NCBI RefSeq assembly: GCF_963515715.1
Contig: NZ_CAUPZS010000010.1
Span: 39,293 to 103,292, forward strand
DNA length: 64,000 nucleotides
Direction: 5' to 3'
DNA from: Clostridium_AW sp963515715
GTDB taxonomy: Bacteria; Bacillota; Clostridia; Clostridiales; Clostridiaceae
The translations under genes were made by a program, and so were the position numbers. This document shows positions 36,501 through 43,691 of the stretch, piece after piece (within the stretch, counting starts at the first letter, position 1; every line of letters begins with the position of its first letter). The notes under the pieces are model-generated. The model did no database searches, was not told where the DNA came from, and saw nothing but the letters and a program-made list of their open reading frames with translations.

Positions 36501-39117
36501 GGATAAAGTAAATAAGTCTGGTGGAATATTCTTATACAATAAAGCCACTATAGATTATGAAGATATTAATCTTATCATGTCCATATCCAGACTAGTCATT
36601 GACGGAGATAAAGGTAGCTTAAGTAGCCAAGTAAAAGTTAATTTAGAGAAGGAACAAGAGGATGAACTATTAGAATGCAAGGAAGTAAACTATAAGGAAG
36701 GGAATTTTACATTTACTGTTCCTGAACTTCAATATTTTAATAGTTTAGGGGGATTTAGCCCTGAAGGAGATAAGTATTTTATAATATTGGATAATTATAA
36801 AAACACCCCAGCTCCTTGGATAAATGTTGTCTCAAATGGAGATTTTGGATTTCATATATCGGAAAGCGGTATTTCTTATACATGGAACAAAAATAGTAGA
36901 GAAAACAAAATAACTACTTGGTCTAATGACCCTGTAAAAGATAGCGAATCAGAAGGATTATATATAAGAGATGAACATACAGGAGATTTTTGGAGTATTT
37001 CTCCAAAGCCTGTAAGAGATAATGGAAGATATATAGTAGAACATGGCTTTGGATATTCTTCTTTTAGACATAAGGCACATGGAATAGCAGGAGAATTTAC
37101 TACCTTTGCCTCCTTAAATAAAAGCGTGAAATTATGCATTGTAAAACTTAAAAATGATACAGATATTGAAAGACAATTATCTTTAACTTACTATGCTCAA
37201 CTAGTTTTAGGGGTTGTACCTCAAGGGACAGCTCAGTATATATCTACTTATATAAATGAAGAGAGTGAATATATATATGCTAAAAACCCTTATAGTAGCA
37301 ACTTTGGAAATTTAACTAGTTTCCTTAAGGTGGTAGGAGGAGAGAAAACCACATTTACTGGGGATAGAGGAGAATTTATAGGGAAAGAAGGTTCCTTTGA
37401 AAATCCTCAAGTGCTAGATAAAAGGTCTCTTTCTAATACTGTAGGATCAGGATTGGATCCTTGTATGGCCATGAATACTAAAATATCCATAAATCCAGGA
37501 GAAGAAAAGACATTATTAGTTATGTTAGGTCAAGAAGAGAATATTGACAATATAGATGATGTAATTAAAGAATATGGTAATGCAGAAAAAGCCTTAAAAG
37601 AATTGGATAAGGTTAAAGAGTATTGGAAAGAGATATTAGGTGTAATTCAAATAGAAACTCCAGATAGAACAATGGATATAATGGTAAATGGATGGCTTAT
37701 GTATCAAGTAATAGCTTGTAGGTATTGGGCCAGAACAGCTTTTTATCAATCAGGCGGAGCTTATGGATTCCGAGATCAGCTACAAGATACCTTAGCAATA
37801 TCTTATTTGAAGCCAGAGATTACAAAAGAGCAAATACTGTATTCCTCTTCAAGGCAATATGTTGAAGGAGATGTTCAGCACTGGTGGCATCCAGTTGTAG
37901 ATAGTGGTATAAGAACTAGATTCTCTGATGATTTGCTGTGGTTACCTTATGTGACATTAGAATATATAAAAAATACAGGAGATTATTCAATTTTAGACGA
38001 TGAAGCTCCATATTTAGAAGATGAACCTCTAAGAGAAGGTGAAGACGAAAGATACACTATTGCAAGAAAGTCTGAGTTAAAAGAAAGCGTATATGAGCAT
38101 TGTGTAAAAACCATAGATAGAGCATTAAAATTTGGTGAACACAATATACCTTTAATGGGATCAGGAGACTGGAACGACGGTATGAGTACTGTTGGAAATA
38201 AGGGTAAGGGTGAAAGCGTATGGCTGGGTTGGTTTTTATACACTATTCTTAAAGATTTTATAAGGATTTGTAATATAAAAGGAGACATTAAAAGAGAAGA
38301 AAGATACAAAGAAATGTTGCAATTTATCATAGAAAATATAGAAAAAAATGCTTGGGATGGCAACTGGTATAGAAGAGCTTACTTTGACGATGGAACTCCT
38401 TTAGGCTCCTCTGAAAATGATGAGTGCCAAATTGATTCATTGTCACAATCTTGGGCCGTTATATCTGGAGGCGCTAAGGAGAGTAGAAGAAGAGAAGCAA
38501 TTTTATCCGTGGAAAGATATCTTGTGAAATATGATAAAGGCTTAGTAATGCTTTTAGCTCCACCTTTTAATAACTCCTCTTTAGAGCCAGGATATATAAA
38601 GGGCTATGTACCAGGAGTAAGAGAAAATGGTGGTCAGTATACACATGCAGCTATATGGTATGTATTAGCATTAACTATGGCAGGATTTAATGATAAGGCT
38701 TGGAATATATTTAATATGATAAACCCAATTAACCATGGACTCTCATATTTAGATTGCCAAAGATATAAAGTAGAACCCTATGTAGTTACCGCTGATGTTT
38801 ATGCGGTAGAGCCTCATGTAGGCAGAGGCGGGTGGAGTTGGTATACAGGTGCTGCAGGATGGATGTATACTACAGCTATAAATGGTATATTAGGTTTTAA
38901 ACTTAAAGAAAATCAAGGATTTACTGTAGAGCCTAGAATACCTGAAAATTGGAATGGATACAAGATGACTTATAAAAAAGGAGAAAGTATATATCATATA
39001 TATGTTGAAAGAGGAGAAGAATTTAGTGTGTTGATTAATGGAAAATTATCAGAAAAGAATATTATACCATTCATGGAAAAAGGAGAACATAGAGTAGAAG
39101 TGATAATTAAAGATTAA
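30550..39117 (+). CDS. Cyclic beta-1,2-glucan synthase homologue (GT84 + GH189/glucoamylase-like + GH94)
   Basis: 2855 residues, close to Brucella Cgs / rhizobial NdvB (about 2830-2870). Order: N-terminal membrane anchor (~5-25); two membrane segments (~410-465); glycosyltransferase domain with 'VVTLDADTKLPRD' (~627, D-x-D) and 'RLHRWVRGDWQ' (~775, Q/R-W-type motif); further membrane segments (~815-980); glucoamylase-like central domain from 'PTNMAMGL' (~1033), the part that cyclises the glucan in Thermoanaerobacter; and two GH94 phosphorylase-like domains, with 'GSGDWNDGM' (~2537). Expected to polymerise UDP-glucose into beta-1,2-glucan at the membrane and trim and cyclise it. Monocistronic. 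The gene makes up 13 percent of the window. Confidence 0.88.
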   Translation: MLYYEISLIILLVLLISSVIYIFLKNKEQNEDYREMYGEELEECPYNRKDKSIKSRIKVIKSLDKCYQDILKGYDYINSEANRKKDIPPAGEWLLDNLYLIQREYKSIKSSMPNDYYENLPLINRGATKGYPRSYHIARKIVYKTEGRVTGEYIEKFIDEYQKHTLLTSGELWALPIMIRVALIENISKVTDDIAYGQREKSKGEKIAERLIENSNSEEVLDNIFKQNIDFNPYFTERLLKVLRDSGFENEDVYKWIDEELVMQDINGEKIVLLEHKRQALFRMIIGNSITGIREVSSLNWREYFEKLSYLEKTLKEDPADIYEKMDFATRNFYRHKIEKLARHMKLGESFVARKAIECAKEASEDEGNLYLKHVGYYIIDDGVECLKNKIGFKDNGFRKLKHADKCKRASYYISFITLSTLALAFILVYFNFNPYNIPLWQYILAFLVILIPCSEIIVSITNWSITHLTSPDVIPKLEFKEEIPDEYSSIVVISTLINSEKRAKELVKDLEVYYLGNRCKNIYYAILGDFKDNKEKEHIDDEKIINSTLKEIKRLNDKYAKDGEEIFYFFNRHRQYNEKENTWLGWERKRGKLMEFNRLIRGDENTSYDVISGDIKRLYKIKYVVTLDADTKLPRDSSKKLIASMAHPLNHPYIDKDNKRVVRGYGLMQPRINISTISANKTLFSKIFSGETGIDHYTTAISDVYQDMFEEGIFTGKGIYDVDIFNFMLGDQIPENSVLSHDLLEGSYVRTALLTDIELIDGYPAYYNASCKRLHRWVRGDWQLLPWIFRKNPLNKLSKWKIFDNLRRSLLSPSIVLLIILSLTVLEASEAWIILAFIALISPLLFDISEAVIAPIKGISFSGKIKNWKIGIEQFFLIFSFVPHQAYLMVDAIIRTLHRLKISKKNLLEWQTAADAEASSGKRLIDYIRYMWVGSFIAFLIGLLALYKSTSLGVILLPSCIIWFVSPYTAYYISKDIIRKGYEIGIDERRMLGGLSRRIWAYFEDFNNEENNWLAPDNFQEYPEKGVAPRTSPTNMAMGLISNIIAYDLGYVGLTQCIYGIEKTVESMKNLEMHRGHFYNWYNTRTKEPLYPKYISTVDSGNLLGYIWLTNRTLEEFIDGSIFNINMAKGLGDLLTLCNEELNDIHSEFYKDSSEWISQWNGDLIDYIKELNKISDRIKAIEKSDKWKELYWNKKLKDAVNDSVSNILNLFPWLEIEYFNNEEEMYLEELKALVNKNGINGVILALQELKNKLQDKSGALYKSILKGESNLKTLLSSIIKIKEDLERIEEEMDFKMLFEESRQLFSIGYDVERGKIDNCYYDLLASEARQASFLAISKGDVEQDHWFKLGRTLTSINNNKGLVSWSGTMFEYLMPLLIMKSYPDTLLNSTYNFVVESQKAYGNKFNVPWGISESGFYAFDINLNYQYKAFGAPGMGLKRGLSRDLVISPYSTIMALQVNAKDSILNIKRFIEGGFLGRYGLYEAIDFTKERLPKDEKYKIIKSYMVHHQGMSLMALDNLVNNNLLQERFHRDPRVKASELLLQEKVPNMVVYDREEKYEENVFINDKSIGMIRRYATAKTSYPETNILSNGNYSIMVTNRGSGYSKKENMNVYRWREDVTNDNTGMFFYIKNLNSNEYWSNYYQPCKHEGEEYEVIFAQDKAEFRRKDGNLYTATEIGVCSEDNGEVRKISITNNSSSNRTVEVTSYFEVTLANYNSDLVHPTFSNLFVRTDFQEEPMCLLANRRKREKEGKEPWVMHTVIGDEKIVGKTQYETSRANFIGRNRDLHKPEVMENDAPLTNTKGAVLDPILSLRVRVEIPSGETCKLAFVTALGDSREEVMKLAEKYRDWNNVNRIFELAWTQAQVENRYLGINSSMANLYQSIASKIIFMNNSFKGREKYIKAINRGQSELWKYGISGDLPIVLLIIRKEEDLELLRQLLKAHEYWNIKGLNVDLIILNLEDTAYIQPLEEGIKEAVFSSYARDKVNKSGGIFLYNKATIDYEDINLIMSISRLVIDGDKGSLSSQVKVNLEKEQEDELLECKEVNYKEGNFTFTVPELQYFNSLGGFSPEGDKYFIILDNYKNTPAPWINVVSNGDFGFHISESGISYTWNKNSRENKITTWSNDPVKDSESEGLYIRDEHTGDFWSISPKPVRDNGRYIVEHGFGYSSFRHKAHGIAGEFTTFASLNKSVKLCIVKLKNDTDIERQLSLTYYAQLVLGVVPQGTAQYISTYINEESEYIYAKNPYSSNFGNLTSFLKVVGGEKTTFTGDRGEFIGKEGSFENPQVLDKRSLSNTVGSGLDPCMAMNTKISINPGEEKTLLVMLGQEENIDNIDDVIKEYGNAEKALKELDKVKEYWKEILGVIQIETPDRTMDIMVNGWLMYQVIACRYWARTAFYQSGGAYGFRDQLQDTLAISYLKPEITKEQILYSSSRQYVEGDVQHWWHPVVDSGIRTRFSDDLLWLPYVTLEYIKNTGDYSILDDEAPYLEDEPLREGEDERYTIARKSELKESVYEHCVKTIDRALKFGEHNIPLMGSGDWNDGMSTVGNKGKGESVWLGWFLYTILKDFIRICNIKGDIKREERYKEMLQFIIENIEKNAWDGNWYRRAYFDDGTPLGSSENDECQIDSLSQSWAVISGGAKESRRREAILSVERYLVKYDKGLVMLLAPPFNNSSLEPGYIKGYVPGVRENGGQYTHAAIWYVLALTMAGFNDKAWNIFNMINPINHGLSYLDCQRYKVEPYVVTADVYAVEPHVGRGGWSWYTGAAGWMYTTAINGILGFKLKENQGFTVEPRIPENWNGYKMTYKKGESIYHIYVERGEEFSVLINGKLSEKNIIPFMEKGEHRVEVIIKD

Positions 39118-39129
39118 TAAAATAAAAAG

Positions 39130-39175
39130 GAACTGTCTTCTAAGATGAAAATCAAGGAAGACAGTTCTATAAAAC
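39130..39175. terminator. Bidirectional terminator between glucan synthase and the small minus-strand gene
   Basis: GAACTGTCTTC (39130-39140) pairs perfectly with GAAGACAGTTC (39157-39167) round a 16-base loop. A U tract is present but weak on each side. Confidence 0.75.
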
Positions 39176-39457
39176 TTATTTGAATAAATCGTCTGATTCC
39201 CACATATCTTTAGATGTGTAGTCAAATTCCACATTAGCTATATTATTAGAAACTATAGGATCTCTTACATTATCAGGCAACTTAGTGTAGTCTTTTTTGC
39301 CTGGTGAATAAGATTTAATTACTTTTTGATTGACATCTAAAAAGTCTCTTTCATCTGGTAGGTGTGATAGGTTAATTTTCTCTTTATCCATATTTACTCC
39401 TGCTAAAAAGTCTCTTTCGTCTGATAGGTGCGATAGGTAAGTTTTTCCTCTATCCAT
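39176..39457 (-). CDS. Small hypothetical protein with 22-residue tandem duplication
   Basis: 93 residues, ATG at 39457 behind GGAGGAG. Residues 1-22 and 23-44 repeat as M-D-x-x-K-x-x-L-S-H-L-x-D-E-R-D-F-L. The rest is Asp/Asn-rich ('SNNIANVEFDYTSKDMWESDDLFK') without signal peptide or membrane segment. The strong ribosome-binding site and termination hairpin on its 3' side support a true gene. I do not recognise a family. Its base composition is like its neighbours. Confidence 0.65.
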   Translation of the reverse strand: MDRGKTYLSHLSDERDFLAGVNMDKEKINLSHLPDERDFLDVNQKVIKSYSPGKKDYTKLPDNVRDPIVSNNIANVEFDYTSKDMWESDDLFK

Positions 39458-39470
39458 ATTTACTCCTCCT
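39339..39470 (-). repeat. 66-bp tandem duplication containing ribosome-binding site and start codon
   Basis: Two units (39405-39470 and 39339-39404) are homologous at an offset of exactly 66 bases. Each holds GGAGTAAATATGGAT, so the inner copy has an internal GGAG and ATG in frame. Translation could start at either ATG. Confidence 0.85.
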
Positions 39471-39571
39471 TTTTATTTAATAATATTTTTAGTATTTGAC
39501 ACATGAAAAATACTATGCACATACTTATATAATGGTAAAAATTAATACGAAAATATAAAAAAAGAAGGGTA

Positions 39572-39585
39572 ATAAGAATTCTTAT
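39572..39585. promoter_or_regulatory. 14-bp palindrome upstream of desulfoferrodoxin gene
   Basis: ATAAGAATTCTTAT is a perfect palindrome 62 bases before the dfx start. Peroxide-stress regulators of the PerR/Fur family bind AT-rich palindromes of similar length, and dfx is an oxidative-stress gene. A link to PerR is inference; the sequence is not a classic PerR box. Confidence 0.35.
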
Positions 39586-39647
39586 AGAATAATTAATATA
39601 TATTGATAGTTTTAAACAAATAAAAAATTATTATGGAGGTAATGATT

Positions 39648-40022
39648 ATGACAGAATTAAGACAAATTTATAAATGTGAAACATGTGGAAACATAGTTGA
39701 GGTAATTCATCCAGCAGGTGGAACTTTAGTATGTTGTGGCAAGCCAATGACATTAAAGAAAGAAAATACTACTGATGGGGCAAAAGAAAAGCACATTCCA
39801 GTAGTAGAAAAAGTTGAAGGTGGAGTATTAGTTAAAATTGGAGAAGTTGAGCATCCAATGATAGAAGAACATTACATTGAATGGATAGAAGTTTTAACAG
39901 AAAGAAAGACTTATAGAAAATTCTTAAAACCAGGTGAAAAACCAGAAGCATTATTTAAGATTGATGAAGAAATTATAGCAGTAAGAGAATACTGTAATCT
40001 TCATGGACTTTGGAAAAAATAA
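39648..40022 (+). CDS. dfx: Desulfoferrodoxin (superoxide reductase)
   Basis: 124 residues from ATG 39648, 7 bases after GGAGGT; upstream ATGs at 39633 and 39642 do not have a suitable site. The desulforedoxin-like centre is seen in 'YKCETCGNIVEV' and 'VCCGKPM' (four Cys), the catalytic iron ligands in 'KHIPVV', 'VEHPM', 'EEHYIEW' and 'EYCNLHG' (four His and one Cys). It reduces superoxide to hydrogen peroxide, taking electrons from rubredoxin, and protects anaerobes from air. Monocistronic. Confidence 0.94.
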   Translation: MTELRQIYKCETCGNIVEVIHPAGGTLVCCGKPMTLKKENTTDGAKEKHIPVVEKVEGGVLVKIGEVEHPMIEEHYIEWIEVLTERKTYRKFLKPGEKPEALFKIDEEIIAVREYCNLHGLWKK

Positions 40023-40028
40023 ATAATG

Positions 40029-40057
40029 TTGACAAAAAAAATTATTTGTAATATTAT
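40029..40057 (+). promoter_or_regulatory. Promoter of the trpS leader
   Basis: TTGACA at 40029-40034, 17-base spacer, TATTAT at 40052-40057. It lies just before the T-box RNA. Confidence 0.75.
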
Positions 40058-40071
40058 AAATAGAAAATATT

Positions 40072-40322
40072 AACTCAGTGAAGGAAAATAGTAGGCTCGA
40101 AAACAGATTTATAGAGAGTTGTAGCTGGTGAAATTACAACATTTATGATTGAGCTGAATGGGTTCTGGAGAGTCGGAATGAAATTAGAGTAGTTCTAGAC
40201 GTAGGTCTCACGATATAGAGACAGGATATTGTTGTATCTTTATGAGGAGGAAGACTAGATCTTTCTTAAAGTTAGGTGGTACCGCGTTACTACGCCCTAT
40301 AGTTTTACTATAGGGCTTTTAT
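40072..40322 (+). ncRNA. T-box leader, tryptophan specifier
   Basis: The T-box signature AGGTGGTACCGCG lies at 40274-40286, immediately before a terminator and 88 bases before trpS. Stem I shows the AGTAGG / GAAA blocks and a GTTGTAGCTGG hairpin, and the specifier region contains two TGG (Trp) codons ('GAATGGGTTCTGGAG', ~40157-40171). Uncharged tRNA-Trp should pair with TGG and with the T-box bulge, opening the terminator and raising TrpS. Exact specifier triplet not resolved. Edges approximate. Confidence 0.92.
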
Positions 40323-40324
40323 TT
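40294..40324 (+). terminator. T-box regulated terminator
   Basis: GCCCTATAG pairs perfectly with CTATAGGGC round TTTTA, then TTTTATTTTA. The T-box sequence overlaps its upstream side as the antiterminator partner. Confidence 0.9.
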
Positions 40325-40373
40325 TATTTAGTCGCATATTCTTAAAATTTAAAATAGATTAGGAGGAGTAATA

Positions 40374-41381
40374 ATGGAGGAAAGCAAAAAAGTTATATTT
40401 AGTGGAATTCAACCTTCGGGAAATTTAACTATAGGAAACTACTATGGTGCATTAAAAAATTGGGTTAAGCTACAGGATGAATATGATACTTATTATTGTA
40501 TAGTAGATTTACACGCTATAACTGTAAGACAGGAGCCAAAAGAACTTAGAAGAAGAACCTTAGAGGTATTAGCTATATATTTAGCTTGTGGATTAGATCC
40601 AGAAAAAAATACAATATTTATTCAGTCCCATGTACCAGCTCATAGTGAGGCAGCTTGGTTATTGAATTGTTTTACTTACACAGGAGAACTAGGTAGAATG
40701 ACTCAATTTAAAGATAAATCTGCAAGATATGGAGAAGCATCTATAAGTGCAGGGTTGCTTACTTATCCAGTGCTTATGGCAGCGGATATATTGCTTTACA
40801 ATACAGATTTGGTGCCAGTAGGAAGCGACCAAAAACAACATTTAGAGATAAGTAGAGATATTGCTGCAAGATTTAATAACTTATATAGCCCTACATTTAA
40901 AATCCCTGAACCTTATATAGGGAAATCTGGAGCTAGAATAATGGATTTACAATCCCCAGAAAAGAAGATGTCAAAATCCGCAGATAATCCAAATAGTTAT
41001 ATACTTATAATGGATCCACCAGAAGTAATTAGAAACAAAATAAATAGAGCTGTTACAGATACAATAGGGGTTGTAAAATATAGTGATGAGCAACCTGGAA
41101 TTAAAAATTTAATGGATATATTAAGTGTGGCTACAGGAAAAAGTATAGATGAAATAGAGAGAGAATATGAAGGAATGGGATATGCTAAGTTTAAGAAGGA
41201 TGTTGGAGAGGCCATAATAGAAGATTTATTGCCAATTCAAAATAAAGTAAAAGAATATTTGAATAATAAGGAATTATTAGAAGAAATATATACAAAGGGT
41301 GCTGAAAAAGCCAGCTATGTAGCTAGAAAAACCCTATCAAAGATGCAAAGGAAAATTGGCTTTGTAGCTAAATCAAGATAG
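40374..41381 (+). CDS. trpS: Tryptophanyl-tRNA synthetase
   Basis: 335 residues starting at ATG 40374 behind AGGAGGAG. Class I signature: HIGH-equivalent 'SGNLTIGNYYGAL' (~16-28) and KMSKS 'KKMSKSADN' (~198). The 'LLTYPVLMAADILLY' and 'VGSDQKQHLE' blocks are standard TrpRS. It charges tRNA-Trp. A T-box leader with a tryptophan specifier sits upstream, confirming the substrate. The downstream gene prfC starts 75 bases later without a terminator in between, so read-through into prfC is likely. Confidence 0.96.
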   Translation: MEESKKVIFSGIQPSGNLTIGNYYGALKNWVKLQDEYDTYYCIVDLHAITVRQEPKELRRRTLEVLAIYLACGLDPEKNTIFIQSHVPAHSEAAWLLNCFTYTGELGRMTQFKDKSARYGEASISAGLLTYPVLMAADILLYNTDLVPVGSDQKQHLEISRDIAARFNNLYSPTFKIPEPYIGKSGARIMDLQSPEKKMSKSADNPNSYILIMDPPEVIRNKINRAVTDTIGVVKYSDEQPGIKNLMDILSVATGKSIDEIEREYEGMGYAKFKKDVGEAIIEDLLPIQNKVKEYLNNKELLEEIYTKGAEKASYVARKTLSKMQRKIGFVAKSR

Positions 41382-41456
41382 TAAATTTAATTGACAGTGA
41401 AATTACTTAAAGTTAAAATCTATTTAGTACACATTTTAGAAAGAGGAGAGAATATA

Positions 41457-43052
41457 GTGGAAGATATAGTTAGAGAGATAGAGAAAAGAAGAACCTTTGC
41501 GATAATATCTCACCCAGACGCAGGTAAAACTACACTAACAGAAAAACTATTACTATATGGAGGCGCAATAAGACTTGCAGGGTCAGTAAAGGCTAGAAAG
41601 GCTTCAAAGCATGCAGTTTCAGACTGGATGGAAATAGAAAAACAAAGAGGTATTTCTGTAACCTCATCAGTTATGCAGTTTAACTACGATGGTTATTGTA
41701 TAAACATATTAGATACTCCTGGTCACCAAGACTTTAGTGAAGATACTTATAGAACATTAATGGCAGCAGATAGTGCAGTAATGGTTATAGATGGAGCGAG
41801 GGGTGTTGAGGAACAAACCAAAAAGCTGTTCCATGTATGTAGTTTAAGAGGAATTCCTGTATTTACTTTTGTAAATAAAATGGATAGAGAAACAAGAGAT
41901 CCTTTCGAACTTATGGAGGAACTTGAAACAGTCCTTGGAATAAGATCCTATCCTATGAACTGGCCTATAGGTTCAGGTATTGATTTTAAAGGTGTTTATG
42001 ATAGAAATAAAAAGGTGATTGAAGTATTTAACGATGGTAAACATGGTCAAACAAGGGTAGAAGCTCTTGAAGGAACTGTTGATGATCCTGTATTTAAAGA
42101 TTTATTAGGAGAATCACTTCATAATAAATTAATTGAGGATATAGAACTTTTAGATATAGCTGGAGATGATTTTGATTTAAAAAAAGTTAGAAGTGGGGAA
42201 TTAACTCCTGTATTTTTCGGTAGTGCACTAACTAATTTTGGAGTAGAACCATTTTTAGAAGAATTTTTAAATTTAACACCACCACCTCTAGGTAGAGATT
42301 CTAACATAGGAGAAATAGATACATTTTCTAATGATTTTTCCGCCTTTGTTTTTAAAATACAGGCTAATATGAATCCAGCTCATAGAGATAGAATAGCTTT
42401 TATGAGAATATGTTCAGGTAAGTTCAAAAAAGGCATGGAAGTATTTCATATACAAGGTGGAAATAAAGTAAAGTTAGCTCAACCTCAACAGTTTTTAGCT
42501 CAAGATAGAGAAATAGTTGAGGAAGCTTATGCTGGTGATATCATAGGTGTATTTGATCCAGGAATATTTAGAATAGGGGATACATTATGTACACCAAGTA
42601 ATAAATTTTCCTTTGAAGGAATACCTTCCTTTGCACCTGAACATTTTGCAAGAGTTAGAACTTTGGATACTATGAAAAGAAAGCAATTTGTAAAGGGTAT
42701 TACTGAAATATCCCAAGAAGGTGCGATTCAGGTGTTTAAAGAAATTAACATGGGATTTGAAGAGATAATAGTAGGAGTAGTAGGAGTTCTGCAATTTGAA
42801 GTATTAGAATATAGAATGAAAAATGAATATAATGTAGATATTAAAATGGATAGACTTCCATATAGATATGTAAGATGGGTTGAAAGCTCCAATTTAGATG
42901 CAGACAAATTAACTATAACTAGTGATACTAAGATAGTAAGGGATTTTAGAGATAGAGTACTTTTATTGTTCCAAAGTGATTGGGCAATAAGCTGGGCACT
43001 AGAGCATAATAAAGATATAGTGCTATCTGATGTAGGTAAAAGCGAAGAGTAA
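41457..43052 (+). CDS. prfC: Peptide chain release factor 3
   Basis: 531 residues (E. coli RF3 is 529). GTG 41457 is selected because AGAGGAGAG is 7 bases ahead and it gives the family's N-terminus; the frame is open from TTG 41391. GTPase boxes: G1 'SHPDAGKTT' (18-26), switch 'KQRGISVTSSV', G3 'DTPGH', G4 'NKMD'. RF3 uses GTP to release RF1/RF2 after termination. It differs from EF-G-like proteins by the RF3-type 'ADSAVMVIDGARGVEEQTKKLF'. Likely in the trpS transcript. Confidence 0.94.
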   Translation: MEDIVREIEKRRTFAIISHPDAGKTTLTEKLLLYGGAIRLAGSVKARKASKHAVSDWMEIEKQRGISVTSSVMQFNYDGYCINILDTPGHQDFSEDTYRTLMAADSAVMVIDGARGVEEQTKKLFHVCSLRGIPVFTFVNKMDRETRDPFELMEELETVLGIRSYPMNWPIGSGIDFKGVYDRNKKVIEVFNDGKHGQTRVEALEGTVDDPVFKDLLGESLHNKLIEDIELLDIAGDDFDLKKVRSGELTPVFFGSALTNFGVEPFLEEFLNLTPPPLGRDSNIGEIDTFSNDFSAFVFKIQANMNPAHRDRIAFMRICSGKFKKGMEVFHIQGGNKVKLAQPQQFLAQDREIVEEAYAGDIIGVFDPGIFRIGDTLCTPSNKFSFEGIPSFAPEHFARVRTLDTMKRKQFVKGITEISQEGAIQVFKEINMGFEEIIVGVVGVLQFEVLEYRMKNEYNVDIKMDRLPYRYVRWVESSNLDADKLTITSDTKIVRDFRDRVLLLFQSDWAISWALEHNKDIVLSDVGKSEE

Positions 43053-43054
43053 TT

Positions 43055-43105
43055 AAAATTGCGAAGCAATTTTATAATTAAATAAAATTGCTTCGCAATT
43101 TTTCT
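43055..43105. terminator. Long-stem terminator after prfC (bidirectional)
   Basis: AAAATTGCGAAGCAATTTTA pairs with TAAAATTGCTTCGCAATTTT, a 20-base perfect stem with ~8-base loop, followed by TTTCT. It also ends the minus-strand small gene whose stop is at 43104. Confidence 0.9.
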
Positions 43106-43259
43106 ATACTTCTTTTTTTCTACCAAATAAAACATCTATAATAAATATTAAAGCAGCTATTGACAATAGAAGGTTTATTAAATTTCCACCTATTCTAAAT
43201 ATTAATCCTATTAACCAAAATAAAACTACAAATCCACCCAACCATCTAAGAAATGTCAT
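43104..43259 (-). CDS. lmo0937-type small membrane protein
   Basis: 51 residues; ATG at 43259 with GGAGGT 8 bases ahead; stop at 43104-43106. Sequence pattern: 'MTFLRWLGGFVVLFWLIGLIF', then R-I-G-G-N-L-I-N-L-L-L, a second membrane segment, then a positively charged tail (GRKKEV). Two membrane helices round an I-G-G-x-L-I-x-L-L turn is the hallmark of the lmo0937/DUF5670 family, small membrane proteins of unknown role. Confidence 0.8.
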   Translation of the reverse strand: MTFLRWLGGFVVLFWLIGLIFRIGGNLINLLLSIAALIFIIDVLFGRKKEV

Positions 43260-43327
43260 ATAAAAAACCTCCATTCAAAATTAAATACTACAAAAATTAG
43301 TATTTGCAAATGTGGAGGTAATTATAT

Positions 43328-43360
43328 AAAAAAATAAAAAGAGAGGAAAAACCTCTCTTA
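43328..43360 (-). terminator. Terminator of the small zinc-ribbon gene
   Basis: AGAGAGG and CCTCTCT pair round AAAAA; on the minus strand a T-rich run follows (43328-43340). Confidence 0.8.
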
Positions 43361-43366
43361 TCTTTT

Positions 43367-43528
43367 CTATCTTTGTCCGTTATTTCTAGTAGCTTTTCTA
43401 GCTCTTCTACATTCTGGACATCTTACAGGATCATTCTCGAATCCTTTTTCTTTATAGAATTCCTGTTCTCCTTCTGTGAATATAAATTCTTTTCCACAAT
43501 CTTTGCATTCAATTGTTTTATCAGCCAA
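43367..43528 (-). CDS. Small zinc-ribbon protein
   Basis: 53 residues. TTG at 43528 lies 7 bases from AAAGGAGG; the ends match exactly between start and TAG at 43367-43369. Two Cys pairs, C-K-D-C and C-P-E-C, flank 'FIFTEGEQEFYKEKGFENDPVR', followed by a basic Arg-rich tail (CRRARKATRNNGQR). This matches the family of short 'zinc-ribbon domain containing' proteins common in Clostridium, of unknown function, perhaps nucleic-acid binding. It lies on the minus strand, convergent to prfC. Confidence 0.8.
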   Translation of the reverse strand: MADKTIECKDCGKEFIFTEGEQEFYKEKGFENDPVRCPECRRARKATRNNGQR

Positions 43529-43544
43529 AGTAAAAACCTCCTTT

Positions 43545-43586
43545 TAATCATAGGTTAATTTTTCACGGATAGCTCTCCTATGATTA
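43545..43586 (-). promoter_or_regulatory. Leader hairpin before the zinc-ribbon gene
   Basis: TAATCATAGG (43545-43554) and CCTATGATTA (43577-43586) form a perfect 10-base stem round a 22-base loop. On the minus strand it ends just before the AAAGGAGG site, so it could limit translation or mark an RNA element. No known class recognised. Confidence 0.45.
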
Positions 43587-43691
43587 AGGAGTTAAGTACC
43601 TGAGAAATTACCTATATATTTAATAATAAATACATTTGTAATTATATCATAAAAACCGTTATATATACAATATAGATAAGTCAATTTATAA

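Noticed and set aside
39339..39470. CRISPR-like repeat
   Set aside because: There are only two adjacent units with no spacers and the units are coding; it is a tandem duplication.
39496..39533. Promoter TTGACA ... TATAAT before dfx
   Set aside because: The two boxes are 26 bases apart, too far for a sigma-A promoter, so it was not listed.
40080..40260. Possible short reading frames in the trpS leader
   Set aside because: The T-box motif, terminator and Stem I blocks explain the conservation; no ribosome-binding site or codon bias seen.
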